From positions 980,862 to 1,044,861 of the forward strand of contig WBMV01006612.1 of NCBI GenBank assembly GCA_013396655.1: a stretch of DNA of 64,000 nucleotides, written 5' to 3'. The position numbers and the translations under genes were made by a program. Each line of letters opens with the position of its first letter. Positions within the stretch are counted from its first letter, which is position 1. The notes beneath the pieces were generated by a model. That model was not told the origin of the DNA and did no database searches. It saw only the letters and a program-made list of their open reading frames with translations. Positions 1-40,700 of the stretch are shown piece after piece. Source of the stretch: Campylorhamphus procurvoides. Lineage: Eukaryota; Chordata; Aves; Passeriformes; Dendrocolaptidae.

Positions 1-6
1 GCCGCC

Positions 7-8850
<8,844 letters not shown>

Positions 8851-9856
8851 GGAAAGCGGTGCACGCACAAAAGACTGTGCTTCACCTGAATTGTCCTTGT
8901 GAAACATTTTTTTGTCCATAATCAGAATTTAAAACCAAATCCACATCATGTCTTGGACCCACTAGTGCAGGCAGGTATGGATAGAGAATATGGTGTGGGG
9001 TCCCTCGTGCAGCAGGACAGAGGCCTGCTGCCAGCTGGAACTGGGAACAGGGTGAGGAGCAGCACTCATGGGCCCTGCTGTTCTTCCCCTTTCCTGGGCC
9101 CCTTTCTTCCCCTTAGCACTTAGCTGAGGGGATGCTTCCTTCAGACTGACCCACTGAAATCTGGTGCTGAGATGCCCCACCATGAGCTCTGTCATTTTTA
9201 GAAGCAATCTGCAAACAAGGTTTTTGTCCCTTTATCCCAGAGGGACCCCTGGGGACCATGAGGGATCTCCCTCCAAATGGGATTGCTGGCTAAGTCAAAA
9301 CTTGCAAAGTTAAGATTCCCAAAGGAAAATGCTACTTGTGGGCTAAAATACAGTAGGTTTGGGCTGACACAGGAAAAGCCAACCCTTGCTGGAGGCAAGC
9401 TCTTTAGATGATGAACAACATAGGTCTTGGCTATATCTGCAGCAGGTCTAGGTGCAAAACAGTACAATTTGCTTATGGAAGCTGCTTAGAGCTACATAGC
9501 CAGCCTACCAGAATGAAGTAGACTATATATAAGTATAGCTTTAAAAATTAAATTCTGGACACACTTCACTGCTGCATTGTGGTACTGGGCTATAGGATAT
9601 AACTGGCTGAACACCAAAGTCAGCTTGACTGCATTTCTGAAGTATCTCAGCACTGACCCATGGAGCTCCTCCTCCATAGCCAACATCACCCAGTCAGACA
9701 TGCAGAGCACTGGTCAGCTGTGAGCAAACCTTGGCAAACTGCTCCTGAGGGGGAAATCCTGCTGCATTTAATGAGAATTAAAACCCTAACCTTTTCACCC
9801 TACCTAAATTGTGCCAATGTGTATCAGATGGTCATGGAGCTTTTCCTAATAGAGTA

Positions 9857-9862
9857 AATAAA
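9857..9862 (+). terminator. ENOPH1: Candidate proximal poly(A) signal of ENOPH1
   Basis: Canonical AATAAA about 1 kb after the stop, with a T/GT-rich stretch 15-35 nt downstream. Confidence 0.55.
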
Positions 9863-10602
9863 ATAACTTGGCTTTCATTGTGTTCACTCCATCACAGTAT
9901 TTAGCCTTCCTGTCTATCCCAGCACTTAAAGGCAATTTTTTATTTTTTTTTTAAACCTTTTAACACTTTGTTTTTCTGCTTTCACCCTCCCCAGTCATTT
10001 CTCTAAGGCAGCAGCCTTGTCCTGCCAAGGAAGCTATGTTACCTCCCTGACCATCTTAGAGTTTCAGCTGGGGCTCAGTTTGGGGTGCAGGAGTGAGAGC
10101 CACAGATAGGTTATACCTGGTAGTAGTGGAGGCAGAAGCAGCCTGAAATCCATGTTCCCTGCTGCTGGCACTTCATGCATGGGTGTCACTTACTGTGTAC
10201 TCACTTCTGTGTGGCTGTGCTTGAGCTTGCCCTCATGGACAGCTGAAACACAATATTAACATGCTGCCTTCCTGAGCTCTGAGCTACACCTACAGCTGTC
10301 CTTCTTGAGGGAGGCTGCTGTGTAAAGGGCAGGCAAGAGATGGGCATTTGGGGAGGAGACCACATCATGCAAGCACTGCCCTTCTAAAACTTTGATAGTA
10401 GCAGGTCAGGCTGTGGGGCAGCTAGTCTGGATGCCTTTCTGGGCTGTGTAAGAAAGAGCCAACTAAGTAGTGCTGTTACAATAAGTGTATCTGCATGACC
10501 GAATAGTCCCTGGCTTCCTTAAATGATAATCATTACACTGTAAATACTCACCTTTTGTTTTGCCTCTTCCATCAGCAAGCTATGCTTGGGGTAGGGGACA
10601 AA

Positions 10603-10608
10603 AATAAA
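10603..10608 (+). terminator. ENOPH1: Candidate distal poly(A) signal of ENOPH1
   Basis: Canonical AATAAA followed by GT-rich sequence around 10639-10670. It lies within 25 nt of the opposite-strand signal of TMEM150C. Confidence 0.4.
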
Positions 10609-10614
10609 GCTCAC

Positions 10615-12735
10615 TTTCTCCATAAAAGCACTTTATTTAGTGGTCATGTTTCAGTGTATATCTGCTGTCACTTAGTTGTACTGAAATGTGCTGTTAGAAA
10701 TACTCTAAGAAATGTACAGTTACCACTAAAAACCTGAAGTTCAGTTTGGATTGCATATAGGAAAAGGAGAAAAAGGAAAAAGAAAACACATCTCTTTTTT
10801 TCCCTTTGATAAAATTACAAAATATAAAATCATAAACGGAAAGTATTAATTGATTCGGAAAACAAAAGTCACAGTGGACTATTTACAGTAAAACACCCTT
10901 ACAACAAATTACTATTTTGTGCTCCATACGGATTGAGTGTGTGTGCCCATGTAAGAGGATCCTCAGCTACGTGTTCTCCAGACTCAACACTCCTGTCCTT
11001 GCCCAGGAGCTCCCTGGATGAGCTGCTGGAGGTGCCAGCACCTTACACTGCTGTGTCCTTGGGCCACCCTCAGTACATCCTCCCAGGGCAGCTTTCCACT
11101 GACGACACTGCTGCAAGGAGGAAGCCCTGAGCAATCCACAACAACCCTCTGTTGGCTGGAAGTGCTCTGGATTTATAACAGCTGCCTGAGAACAAATTTT
11201 GGTGCAAGATAAAGGGCTGGCTGAAAGCTTTCTATTTACAGTAGTTTCTCTCAACTGTTTCTCCTTTCAGGAGAGGGCTCTGACCTTTGCAGAAGACTGA
11301 ATGCCCTTGCACCATTTACATCTCTGTCAGAAATGCCACAGAGCAGTACAGTTCGCCTTCAAATGCCTTTTCCTACCATTTTAATTTCTGCTTATTGTCC
11401 TGCAGCTCAGACAGGATGCCAACCTAAACTGAACCTGATTTTTTGAAGAAAATAGGAGCCATGTTCATGAGAAGCAACTCACATCACTTTCCTTCCCGGC
11501 CAATACAGCCGCCTTCCCAAAATGAGGTTTTCAAATGGGCTTTGAGCTCCTGCCTTTTCTTTGAAACAGGCCTTCTGTTTGAAAACCTCCCTTTAGGAAG
11601 AGGGAATCCCTTCTGGTTTTGCTGTTCCCTTTCTTCACCTCCAGCCCTCAGGCCACATTCCCCAACCTCCAGGGCAGACCTGTCCCCCTGCACCTTGGAA
11701 GCCCACGTAAACCTGTGGCAGACTCCACTCCGGACAGCTGACCACACTGAGGGGCCCAGAGCCCTGAAGTTTGGCTTGTAGGCACACAAGGAGCAAAACC
11801 AAACCCTGTGCCCAGAACCACCTGCAGTGGTACTGCTGTCATTGCAGACAAGCCCAGTGTCTCTAACACCATGTTTTCCCCTTCAGTGAGCAAAAAAAAA
11901 AAAAGCTTTTGAACTACTATACAAGATGTGGTGGAAGCACTACATACTTAGGAAGAGCAGCCTTTTCTGGGTCATCTCCAGGGAACACAGACATTCTCAT
12001 CTTAATTCAGCACCTCACTTCCACCAGTCCCCACTGTTGAGTCTGAACCATGAAGCCAAGCGTAGCACCTCCCATGTCATCTTCTCTGGCCTGGGGATGG
12101 TCTGCCCAGCTACAAGGCAGCATTGGCCAAGTCTTGCTTCTTGATCACAGTTTCTTCCAAACCCAGATTTACCATCGTCTGCTTTCCAGGCCCGAAGAAA
12201 TGCCTGCCTGCTTGCCATAAAAGCCAGTCAGTTGGGATCTTCCACTGTCAGATTCCAAGTTCTGAAGAAGCAGATGCTCTTTCTCACCCTTCCAAGTCAC
12301 GCCAGCAAAGAAAACAACTTGGGAAACACAGGAAAGACGCAGTTCTCCTGAAGATTCTTGGTGGCCAAAGAAGTCTGCTTCCTTCACCTCCTTCTCTGCA
12401 GACCAGGCTGAGGAGGACCTGTCTCAGAGGGGCATCACAAGGACTGGCTGTTGAATGTATTGTACAACAGGAGTGTGACAGAGCCACTCAGAAAAAGTCA
12501 CTGGTAGCACAAACTAAACAGCTGGTGCTCTCTCATGCTGCTGCTGAGAAGGCTCCACTCCTCTTCCAAGCAGACACCTGTTTTTGTTTGGCTCTTAACG
12601 AGACAGCCACTCTCGGAGCCCTTTGGCAATGTGATCATGATTGCACATGAAAACAAATTCATAAAAAAGTGTAAATGAGGTTATGTTTAACCCATGAGAC
12701 CACACCTGCCCCCCTCCCCCCTGCCCAAGGACAGG
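10615..12735 (-). other. TMEM150C: TMEM150C 3' untranslated region (probable)
   Basis: About 2.1 kb between the TMEM150C stop and the opposite-strand AATAAA at 10632-10637. There is no coding signal. It includes an A-rich run near 11891-11902. The 175-codon open frame on + at 12123-12650 has no recognisable family and is probably chance. The extent depends on which poly(A) site is used. Confidence 0.55.
10632..10637 (-). terminator. TMEM150C: Candidate poly(A) signal of TMEM150C
   Basis: TTTATT on + reads AATAAA on -. Downstream on - is a T-rich stretch (TTTATTTTTGTCC). It would give TMEM150C a 3' UTR of about 2.1 kb. Confidence 0.5.
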
Positions 12736-33050
<20,315 letters not shown>

Positions 33051-33305
33051 AGACAGGACCTCACCCTTCCTCCCTGTGGGACCACAGCAGAGCCCACTGG
33101 CCTTTCTCGAACCTCTGCCCCTCCCGGGAATCTAACCGGACACAGCCTGCATGTCCTGACAGGACATCCCGACAGGACCTGGGGGAAGGCAGGACCTGTC
33201 CCACCCCACCACCAGGTGAGCTTCTCCGCAGCCCCCTGTGCAGCAACCCTGGCAGAGAACCCTGCAGGGCTCTGCCGCCACCACATCCCTCAGCCCCGAA
33301 GCGAT

Positions 33306-33306
33306 N
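33306..33306. other. Single N, assembly join
   Basis: An undetermined base exactly at the junction of the two duplicate copies, which marks a contig join rather than an ambiguous base call. Confidence 0.85.
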
Positions 33307-33893
33307 CAGGATATACCATTCACACACTGCCCTCCTCCATATTGAGTTGCTATTCATAATTAACCATACGTGTGTACATTGCTGTGGCATAAGTATTGTG
33401 TGAATGTTAATCAGACAATCCTTAAGGTCACTTTCACAAGAAGCTTTGTTTAAAAAAGGAAAAAAAAAAGGCAGAAGGAAAGGTTAGCTCATAATTTTTG
33501 CAACCTTTATAGCTCAAGGGCTCTGGAATCAAAGGTCTGGCGCAAGCATGCTGCTGTAAGGAAAAGCTAGGACTAAAATCCCAAGCAACCCCATCATCAC
33601 CCTGGGACATCAGCACCCAGCATCTCTGTATTGCTCAGAGACAGGACCTCACCCTTCCTCCCTGTGGGACCACAGCAGAGCCCACTGGCCTTTCTCGAAC
33701 CTCTGCCCCTCCCGGGAATCTAACCGGACACAGCCTGCATGTCCTGACAGGACATCCCGACAGGACCTGGGGGAAGGCAGGACCTGTCCCACCCCACCAC
33801 CAGGTGAGCTTCTCCGCAGCCCCCTGTGCAGCAACCCTGGCAGAGAACCCTGCAGGGCTCTGCCGCCACCACATCCCTCAGCCCCGAAGCGAT
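33307..33893. repeat. Right copy of the 0.59 kb duplication
   Basis: Near-exact second copy of 32720-33305, joined at the N. Unique sequence resumes at about 33894 (gccacgg). In the true genome probably only one copy exists, and downstream coordinates would shift by about 588. Confidence 0.9.
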
Positions 33894-34100
33894 GCCACGG
33901 AGGGATTCACGGCGGAGAGGGAAGGGGGAATCATGACCTGGGAGATCTGTTCCACAGCCGTGTCCTCCAGGCCCTGGGCGGAGCGGCTCCAATCCTCTTA
34001 GCTCCCCCACGTCTACCTCCCGTATCCCAGGACAGGCAGAGCCGGGATCGCCGCTCCTCCCGCGCCCCGCAGCACCTGCGGCGCCCCCCGCCCTCCACCG

Positions 34101-34260
34101 CATCCCAGCCCATCCCAGCACACCCCAACCCATCCCAGCACATCCCAGCGAATCCCAACCCATCCCAGTGCATTCCAGCCCATCCCAGCCCATCCCAACC
34201 CATCTCAGCGCATCCCAACCCATCTCAGCGCATCCCAGCCCATCCCAGCGCATCCCTGCC
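34101..34260. repeat. Minisatellite, 10 bp unit x16
   Basis: Sixteen consecutive 10 bp units of the form CATCCCAGCC, with variants ending AACC, AGCG or AGCA, in perfect register. On - the units read GGCTGGGATG, giving runs of GGG two bases apart where adjacent units allow it. The flanking - strand open frame (33720-34325) translates it as a Gly-Trp-Asp-Met-rich repeat and is not a gene. Confidence 0.95.
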
Positions 34261-34401
34261 CCGCTCCCCACCGCCGGGGCACCCGGGGAGGGGGCGGCTG
34301 GGCAGAAGGCGGCGATTCGCGACAAGGAGGGAGCGGGGGGTGCCTGGCGCTCCCAGGGGAGGCTCCTAAGGGAGGCTCCCGGGAGCAGCTCCTACCTGCG
34401 T

Positions 34402-34402
34402 N
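34402..34402. other. Single N, second assembly join
   Basis: An undetermined base in the GC-rich block, between gcgt and gcatcccgg. With the N at 33306 it brackets a 1.1 kb segment (33307-34401) that was probably placed as a separate piece. Sequence could be missing or collapsed here. Confidence 0.75.
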
Positions 34403-34403
34403 G

Positions 34404-34490
34404 CATCCCGGAGCATCCCCGGAGCACGGGCAGAGCCGCCCCGGCTCCCCAGAGCATCCCTGGGGCACGGGTAGAGCAGCACCGAGCACG
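34404..34490. repeat. Diverged GC-rich direct repeats
   Basis: Imperfect units built on gcatcccggagcacgggcag occur at least twice (near 34414 and 34453), directly after the second N. Confidence 0.55.
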
Positions 34491-34700
34491 GTCCCACTGT
34501 CCTGGGCACAGCCAGGTGCGGTGGTCCCTGCGCTGTGCCCTTCCTGCCCTGGCCCCTGCAGCACCTGCCCAGCCTGCGGCTCTGGCCGTGCCCTCCACTC
34601 CAAGCCCCAGGGGCACCGAGGAGGGCTCGCAAGCCCATCTTTGCAGCCTTCCCGGGAAGCGGTGCCCTTTTGGATGAGTGTTTTGAAAGGCCTGAAAGAA

Positions 34701-37700
34701 ACAGCCACCCAGCAGCAAGAAACCCCAGGAACAACCTGTGACAGGTTGTCTCCTTCCACCCTTTTTGCTTTCCCAACCAGATGGTGGGCTTTGTGATCTC
34801 TCTGGTTGTGAGTTATTTTGTGGTTGGAATTTTGAGAGCAGGACAGCTCAGTGATAACCATTTGGGACTGTTTCCTGGGGTGGAGAGATCCCTTCACTGC
34901 TGGACCTTCATGAGATTAAGTCAACCTGAATGCTACCACGTTTTTTTCCTCTCCCTCCCCTCTCTGACAGGATGATCAATGTTATTTATTGGTGGTCTTG
35001 TTTCTTCTCCTAAAATCCAAATAAGGTAGCACTTACCGAAAGTTTTGTCCTCGAGCTGTCACTTATGAACCAACACAAAACAGATACCCAAATCCATGCC
35101 AGCCCCCAGAAGTGAGCTGAGTTATACACCAGTAATTAACAGCATTTCATATACTGCCCTTCTGGCAACCAAGCAACACTCCTTCACCCTGCAGCATTGG
35201 TCCTCATGGCACACCCTGTAGAGATTTCATCTCTTTAATCCCCAGGGATTGGAAACCCCTAAAAATGCTGATCCTCAGAGCAAGCACTGCACCAGAAGGC
35301 CCCCTGAGCCCTTACCAAAGTGGCTGCATCATCAAGGGAAAGGACAGACACTCTCACTGAAAGACATGCTATATGTGCTTCTTGGTGTTTTAAAGGCTGA
35401 GGGAGCTATTTTTAGAGCTGAAATAACATTTTTCCTGCTCTGGTATTTCAAATCGTGTGTTATCCTGGGCTAATAAATGGTTCCTTGCAGCATTTGCTGT
35501 TTTGCAATCCCGCAAAATCCAGAGATCTTGGCCAGGTTTTCCCTCTGCATGCATCTGACACTGTCCCATGCCACTGCTGTGCTCAGGAGCCACTACAAGT
35601 GACTGCCAGGCATGCCATTCCTTGGGCAAGGAGGTGCTATCACCCCCATGTCACCAAGAGAGACCCCAAAATCAGGTGCCTGGAAAAAAGTATGCTTGAA
35701 GTATCAGCATTAGCCACTTCCCTAACTTCAAGTCTTCCTGTGATAGCAAAAGTCAAGGAAGCTGCCTTTAAAAGCAACAGAGGGGAGTTCTTTGAGTCCC
35801 AGTATCCCCTGGCTTTCAGGAGCTGCAGCTGAAGAGAACCTTCTGTCAAACAGGTGAGAAATGTCAATGCTCAGCCCCAGCGATTTTGGTCAGAAAGGAA
35901 AATGCAGCAACTAATCAGAAACTGCCTTAGTCACTTCACCTCTGCTGTCAGCCAAAGCTGGAAGGAAAACAATGCACCATATGGGATTTTAAAGCAATTT
36001 CGTTTTCGGTAAACTCTGAGCGTCTGAGACATTTTGTTCGCAGCTTTTTTTGAGCAGATGGTGTCCCTGTGAGTGCTGGAAATTGCACGATGTTGACAGG
36101 CCCACCAAAACCCTCTCACAAATTAAAAAATCACAGCTTAAAAAAAGGGTACAGTCTGGGGACAACAACCATGTGCCGGAGCCCACCCAGTGCAGAAGGC
36201 AAGAGAGAAGCCGAGAGGCATCCACATCAAGGGATGGTGTTATGTGAGTCCATGGAGATATTTCCTACAGTCCGTTCTTCATGGGACAGCAGTTTCAGTT
36301 CTCCTGTGAAACTCATCCTGCAGCATCCCCCGTCAAAGGGTGTGAGGGTCCAAAGCGAGGTAGGGCACATGAGCATGTTGCTTTTGAATGCATCGCCTGC
36401 CTCCCTCACAGGCACATTGCACCTTCCAAAACCCACTGCAAGCTCACATTGACCGGTGGAAAGAGTCTTTCCTCCCACGTGTCCACCAACACTACCTTGG
36501 GAAAGCCAAGTAGCCATAAGTACATTCCTTCCTCTTGTTTGGGGTTGCCCACCACCTGGCTATCCCAGGGGTGGGCGTGCCAGAGACTGACACTGGTGTC
36601 TCTCCCTGCTAAGCCCATGACTTCAAAGACAGCTGTGGGCAGATGTGACAATGCTCCCAGGATGCTGTGAGCAGCATGTGACTTCTGCCCCAGTCTACAC
36701 CGAGTTTTCCTGCTGGGACACTGAGACCCACTGGGGATCTGCCTGGCCTGGAAAGCCAGCCGACTCCAGCACAAGGAAAGGTTCACAATTATGGCTGTGC
36801 TTTGCTGTCTGTTCATTAGCATTTCCTCTCCCTGATGCATTACAGCACATTCCCTGTCCAAATTTCACCACATCAAGTGCTCTTCACAGGGACTGAACTG
36901 TGAGCCATCTCACATCTGCTTTCTTCCAGGGATAGAGAAGCAGGAATTCTGAGCCTTGACATCAAGTATCAGGATCAGGGCTTGGAGGTATTTTGTTTTT
37001 CATGTAAAAGAGAGGACTACAACAGAGCTAACCCCTGCCCTTGCAGACCTCACTTGCAGCCCAGGAAGAAGCAAAGCAACCTCATGCCTCCCTAGCTGCA
37101 GTCCTTCCCAGAGTGATATTACCCCTGAAGGCTGGCTACAGTTATCCTGGGCTGTTTTTTTGGGGAGGAAAAGGTACACAGAGATGAGGAAAACAAAAAG
37201 ATAATTGCTTTGAGTATGCTTTCATTCCTGGGAAATACATGTCTTCTGAAAATACATTTACTGCCTGGTTTTTTGTGTCCTGCTCCTTTCTGCTCCAAAG
37301 CTGGAGTGAGATCTGGCAAGAATCATCACCCACCCAGAAACAGAAGCAGTGATGGAAAAGGGCCTTGGGATTGGCAGCTGTTGGAGCTGCTCCATACCCT
37401 GATGCATGGGTTAAATACAGTTAAAACTGTCAGAAACCAGTTAAAACTGCTTCTCAGTTTTAAGTGTTAACCCTCATTTCATTAGCAAAATCATCTCTTA
37501 CCAAACCCGTCTGTTCTTTTATCCAGCTTTTTAAATATTGTGATAGATTTCATATCTCCAAATGCCCTGCTGATAAACAGATGCCATCTGAGCACACGCA
37601 CCCTTGGCTTGGGGATGACAAGGTGTGCTCAGGGTTGCTGAAGAGGCCATCACCTGCAAAGTGCACTCTCTCCTCCTAAGAAATATCCCCAGATCCCAGC

Positions 37701-40700
37701 CCTCCAAGATGAATTGCTCCCTCTTCCCAGCTCACCCACATAATCCCAACTGAGAAAAATTCACGTGGACTTGGGAATGGAGCAGCAAACTGAAGAGACC
37801 CACTCCATCTAACTGCAATAAAGTGGCACCGTTTAAATGTTAGGAAAGGAAACAGAGAAAACAGAAACAAAATTACAATTATTGGGGTTTTGACATTAAA
37901 AGAGAATTTAAAAAAATATCACTGCTGTGATAGCAAATACATGGAATAAAGAGGACTTACACCCAGGGTGTGATCTCTGGGGAGGAAACCTTGAAGTGCC
38001 AGTGTGTGCAGATGAGAGCTGCAGACTGGCATGCCCTGGCCCCAAGAGGTGCATGTTCTGACCTGGCAGAACAGTCCTAGATGAAGTACAGAAAATGCAG
38101 TGGAAAAAATATTATATATATATATATTTAAGAGTAAGGAGATTCTGTAAAATAATTATTTCCTGTTATGATGCTATAAACACCAATGGAATTGTGTCAG
38201 TCAGGAGAATTTTTAGCACCCTCAGTTAACAGCAAGGTTAGGTATGCTGTGCAGAGATTGTAGACACCATTTCACCTACATTTTTAATCTGTGCTGCTCA
38301 TGGGTGCTTTTCCAAGAACTACAGAAGGGGATATTTTTTTTTCTCCTTGCCCTTTTGGTTATAGCCTCAGCCTGGCCATGGCTCGTGTAGGAAGGGAGGG
38401 GCAGTGGCAGAGCTTCTAGCACAAAGGTGCTAACCATTCACCTCTCTGACACTCATAAGTGTGGCTGTACCAAAACGAGCAGGTTGGGCAGGTCATGGTG
38501 ACAGATGGGGCACACAGTGGTTGGATAGACCTGCCAGGATCATTTGACTGCAAAACCAGGGTGGGAATTCTTTCAGCATTTTCTCAGAAAAAGCCTAAGT
38601 CAGTGTTTAACTCTCCAGGGAGCACGACAGCAAGAGAGAAAAGCACTCAGTAAAAGCAATGCACCCCATGTGCAAGGGGTGATTTAAAGAGCAAAAGCCT
38701 CCAAACCATCCACTGGGCAACTCTGCCCATGCAGGGGCGCCCCAGGAGATTTGATTTTTTCCTCCCTGCTCTCCCCTGTTTAGTGGGACTGGTATTGCTG
38801 GGTATGAGCCCTGGATGCCAGAGGTTTCTGCTCCTGGGCTTGGCACAGATGAGTCAGAGTCAGTGCAGGGCACGTGGGCACATGTTGGCTTTCAGTTTTG
38901 TTTTTTGTTCTTTTTTATAAAGTAAGATCTTAAGAGAAATTGCACCACAATTCCCAGAAATGCCCCAGAGGGTGAAAAGAAGACCTCTAACACTCATGAG
39001 ATCCTTTCTACATAAGGGTACAGCTACAAAACAGCCTAGGAGTAAAATGTCAAGGTACTACAAATCCAACCTGGCCATGCCTTTGAGGCCACAATGTGGG
39101 ACCTGATATATTGTCAACTGATAAAAATGTCTCCAAAATGAGAGACCTCCCAGCTGCAAATAACCCAAACAGTGGCTAACCACAGCCCACAGGTCAGTCA
39201 CCACATTTCCAGCATGGCATGGACTTTCAGGCTCACGTGGACACAGAAGACCTTTTAAGTTTTGGGGTTTTTTCCTAGGAGCCTCCCACACCAACAGCTG
39301 AACGTGCTACCTGAAGTCAGGCCACATTTCCCATCTGCTAGGCTTATTTCTAGAAAGCTGTGTTCTGGCTGCCAGCCAGAGGACAGCAGTTGCCTTGCAC
39401 TTGGAAGCTGCAGAGACAGGGATGCAGACATCACCAGGGCTTACAAGCGAACAGCAGAGACACTGTGCAGAAACCCACCCCTCACGCCTCAAGAGCAGCC
39501 TCCTCTGCATCCCTGCACACCTCTCCCCTGCCCCCAGCAAGCCCCCACTTCCACCAGGTATGTTTAAACTGGCTCAGGGATATGCTTACCAGCCCAGGGC
39601 TGACCTCCCACCGTTTCCCCCACCCCAGGCCCCTGTGCTACAGCTCCACATGCAAGTGCCAAGTGGAGATTTGGTGCTGCTGCACAGGACTCTGGCGCAG
39701 CACCCAGCCCAGTGGTGCAGAGCAGGACTGCCACCAGCTTTCCTGGGCACGGCAGCAGGGGCTGTCAGGCAGGGGATGGCACAGGAGGTGCCTGCTCCAC
39801 TTGGCTGCTTTTCAGGGACTGCAAACCCTGCTGCATTTCTTCAGTACTCACCCTGTCACCGCAGCACCTCTGTCAAGGTGTAACTTCAGCGCCGGCAGGT
39901 TTTGCTCACGCTTGCTTCCTGCTCCAAGGATTACCCCGACGCAGCCCAGCCCATGTGTTCAGTGGTAGCAGACATGGGGTTAGATAAGAGCCTGGATGTT
40001 CCTCTGTGTAGTCAGCCACCACGACCTTGATCTCACCCCACACCTTGGTAGTTGTGTTTGTACACAGGCCTGATGGGGGGCGGGTTTCATCACTGTTTGC
40101 ATAGCCAAATACACCCTGTAAGTTACAGATTAAATTCTCCTTTAGCAATCGTGCCAAGGCCCGGGGCCAACCTATGACAGAAAGCAGGTGACCTGCTCGG
40201 GGGGGTTCCGCTGTGGAAGGAGCACACAGCTCCAGAGCCAACACCACATTTCCTAAGGGCCACACCAGTTCTGGGAAAAGAGGTAAAACAGATCTAGTCC
40301 TTGCTGTGTGCCAAAGATGAGAGCCTGCAAACACTCAGTGCAACACTGCATGGGAAAAAGTACAAATACCTTGTTCCCAGTCCTACGTGGTATTATTCCA
40401 GATGGTTCAATGTGCCAAGAACAGAGTTAGAGACAACCCACTTCCAGACCACGAGGTCTTAAATGACAGTGACTGTATCCTTGGTTAAGTGCAGCCTACA
40501 GCCAGCTACTAACACACCAGCAGTCCTTGGACACTCCTGCACTGCTCAGAAAGCACCAGCAGGGTCCTTAACTACCAGATCTGCAGGAGAGGTGCCAAAG
40601 TCCACAGAAACAAGTGCAGCTCATGCCTTGGTACCCACCTTACTGAGGCTTCATGACTTCCCCACATCACTGCATGCACCTGTGGATTGATCCAGCAGCT

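Larger units (their letters stand above)
8851..10625 (+). other. ENOPH1: ENOPH1 3' untranslated region, two candidate ends
   Basis: Sequence follows the TAG without further conserved coding. A proximal AATAAA at 9857-9862 is followed by GT-rich sequence (cattgtgttcac), giving a UTR of about 1.0 kb. A distal AATAAA at 10603-10608 is also followed by GT-rich sequence and would give about 1.8 kb. Which one is used cannot be decided without transcripts. Confidence 0.6.
33894..34700 (-). promoter_or_regulatory. TMEM150C: GC-rich block, probable TMEM150C promoter and first exon region
   Basis: High GC and frequent CpG from roughly 33050 to 34650, in an otherwise AT-neutral interval. It lies upstream of the first coding exon of TMEM150C, which needs a separate 5' UTR exon because its ATG is 2 nt from an acceptor. 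On - a donor-like ACGCAG|GTAGGA ends at 34396 and could close a first exon, but it is 6 nt from the second N. No TATA box is evident. A + strand donor-like CCAG|GTGAGC near 33800 leaves a divergent transcript possible. Confidence 0.5.

Noticed and set aside
33720..34325. 201-codon open frame on - with a Gly/Trp/Asp/Met-rich repeat
   Set aside because: It is the translation of the 10 bp CATCCCAGCC minisatellite and GC-rich island. No domain, no splice or homology support, and it runs into the duplicated assembly segment.
34205..34897. 230-codon open frame on - crossing the N at 34402
   Set aside because: It crosses an assembly join and repeats, with no recognisable domain.
39360..39968. 202-codon open frame on + in the TMEM150C-SCD5 interval
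   Set aside because: GC-rich patch with three overlapping frames open at once. No conserved motif and no start context of note. Treated as chance.
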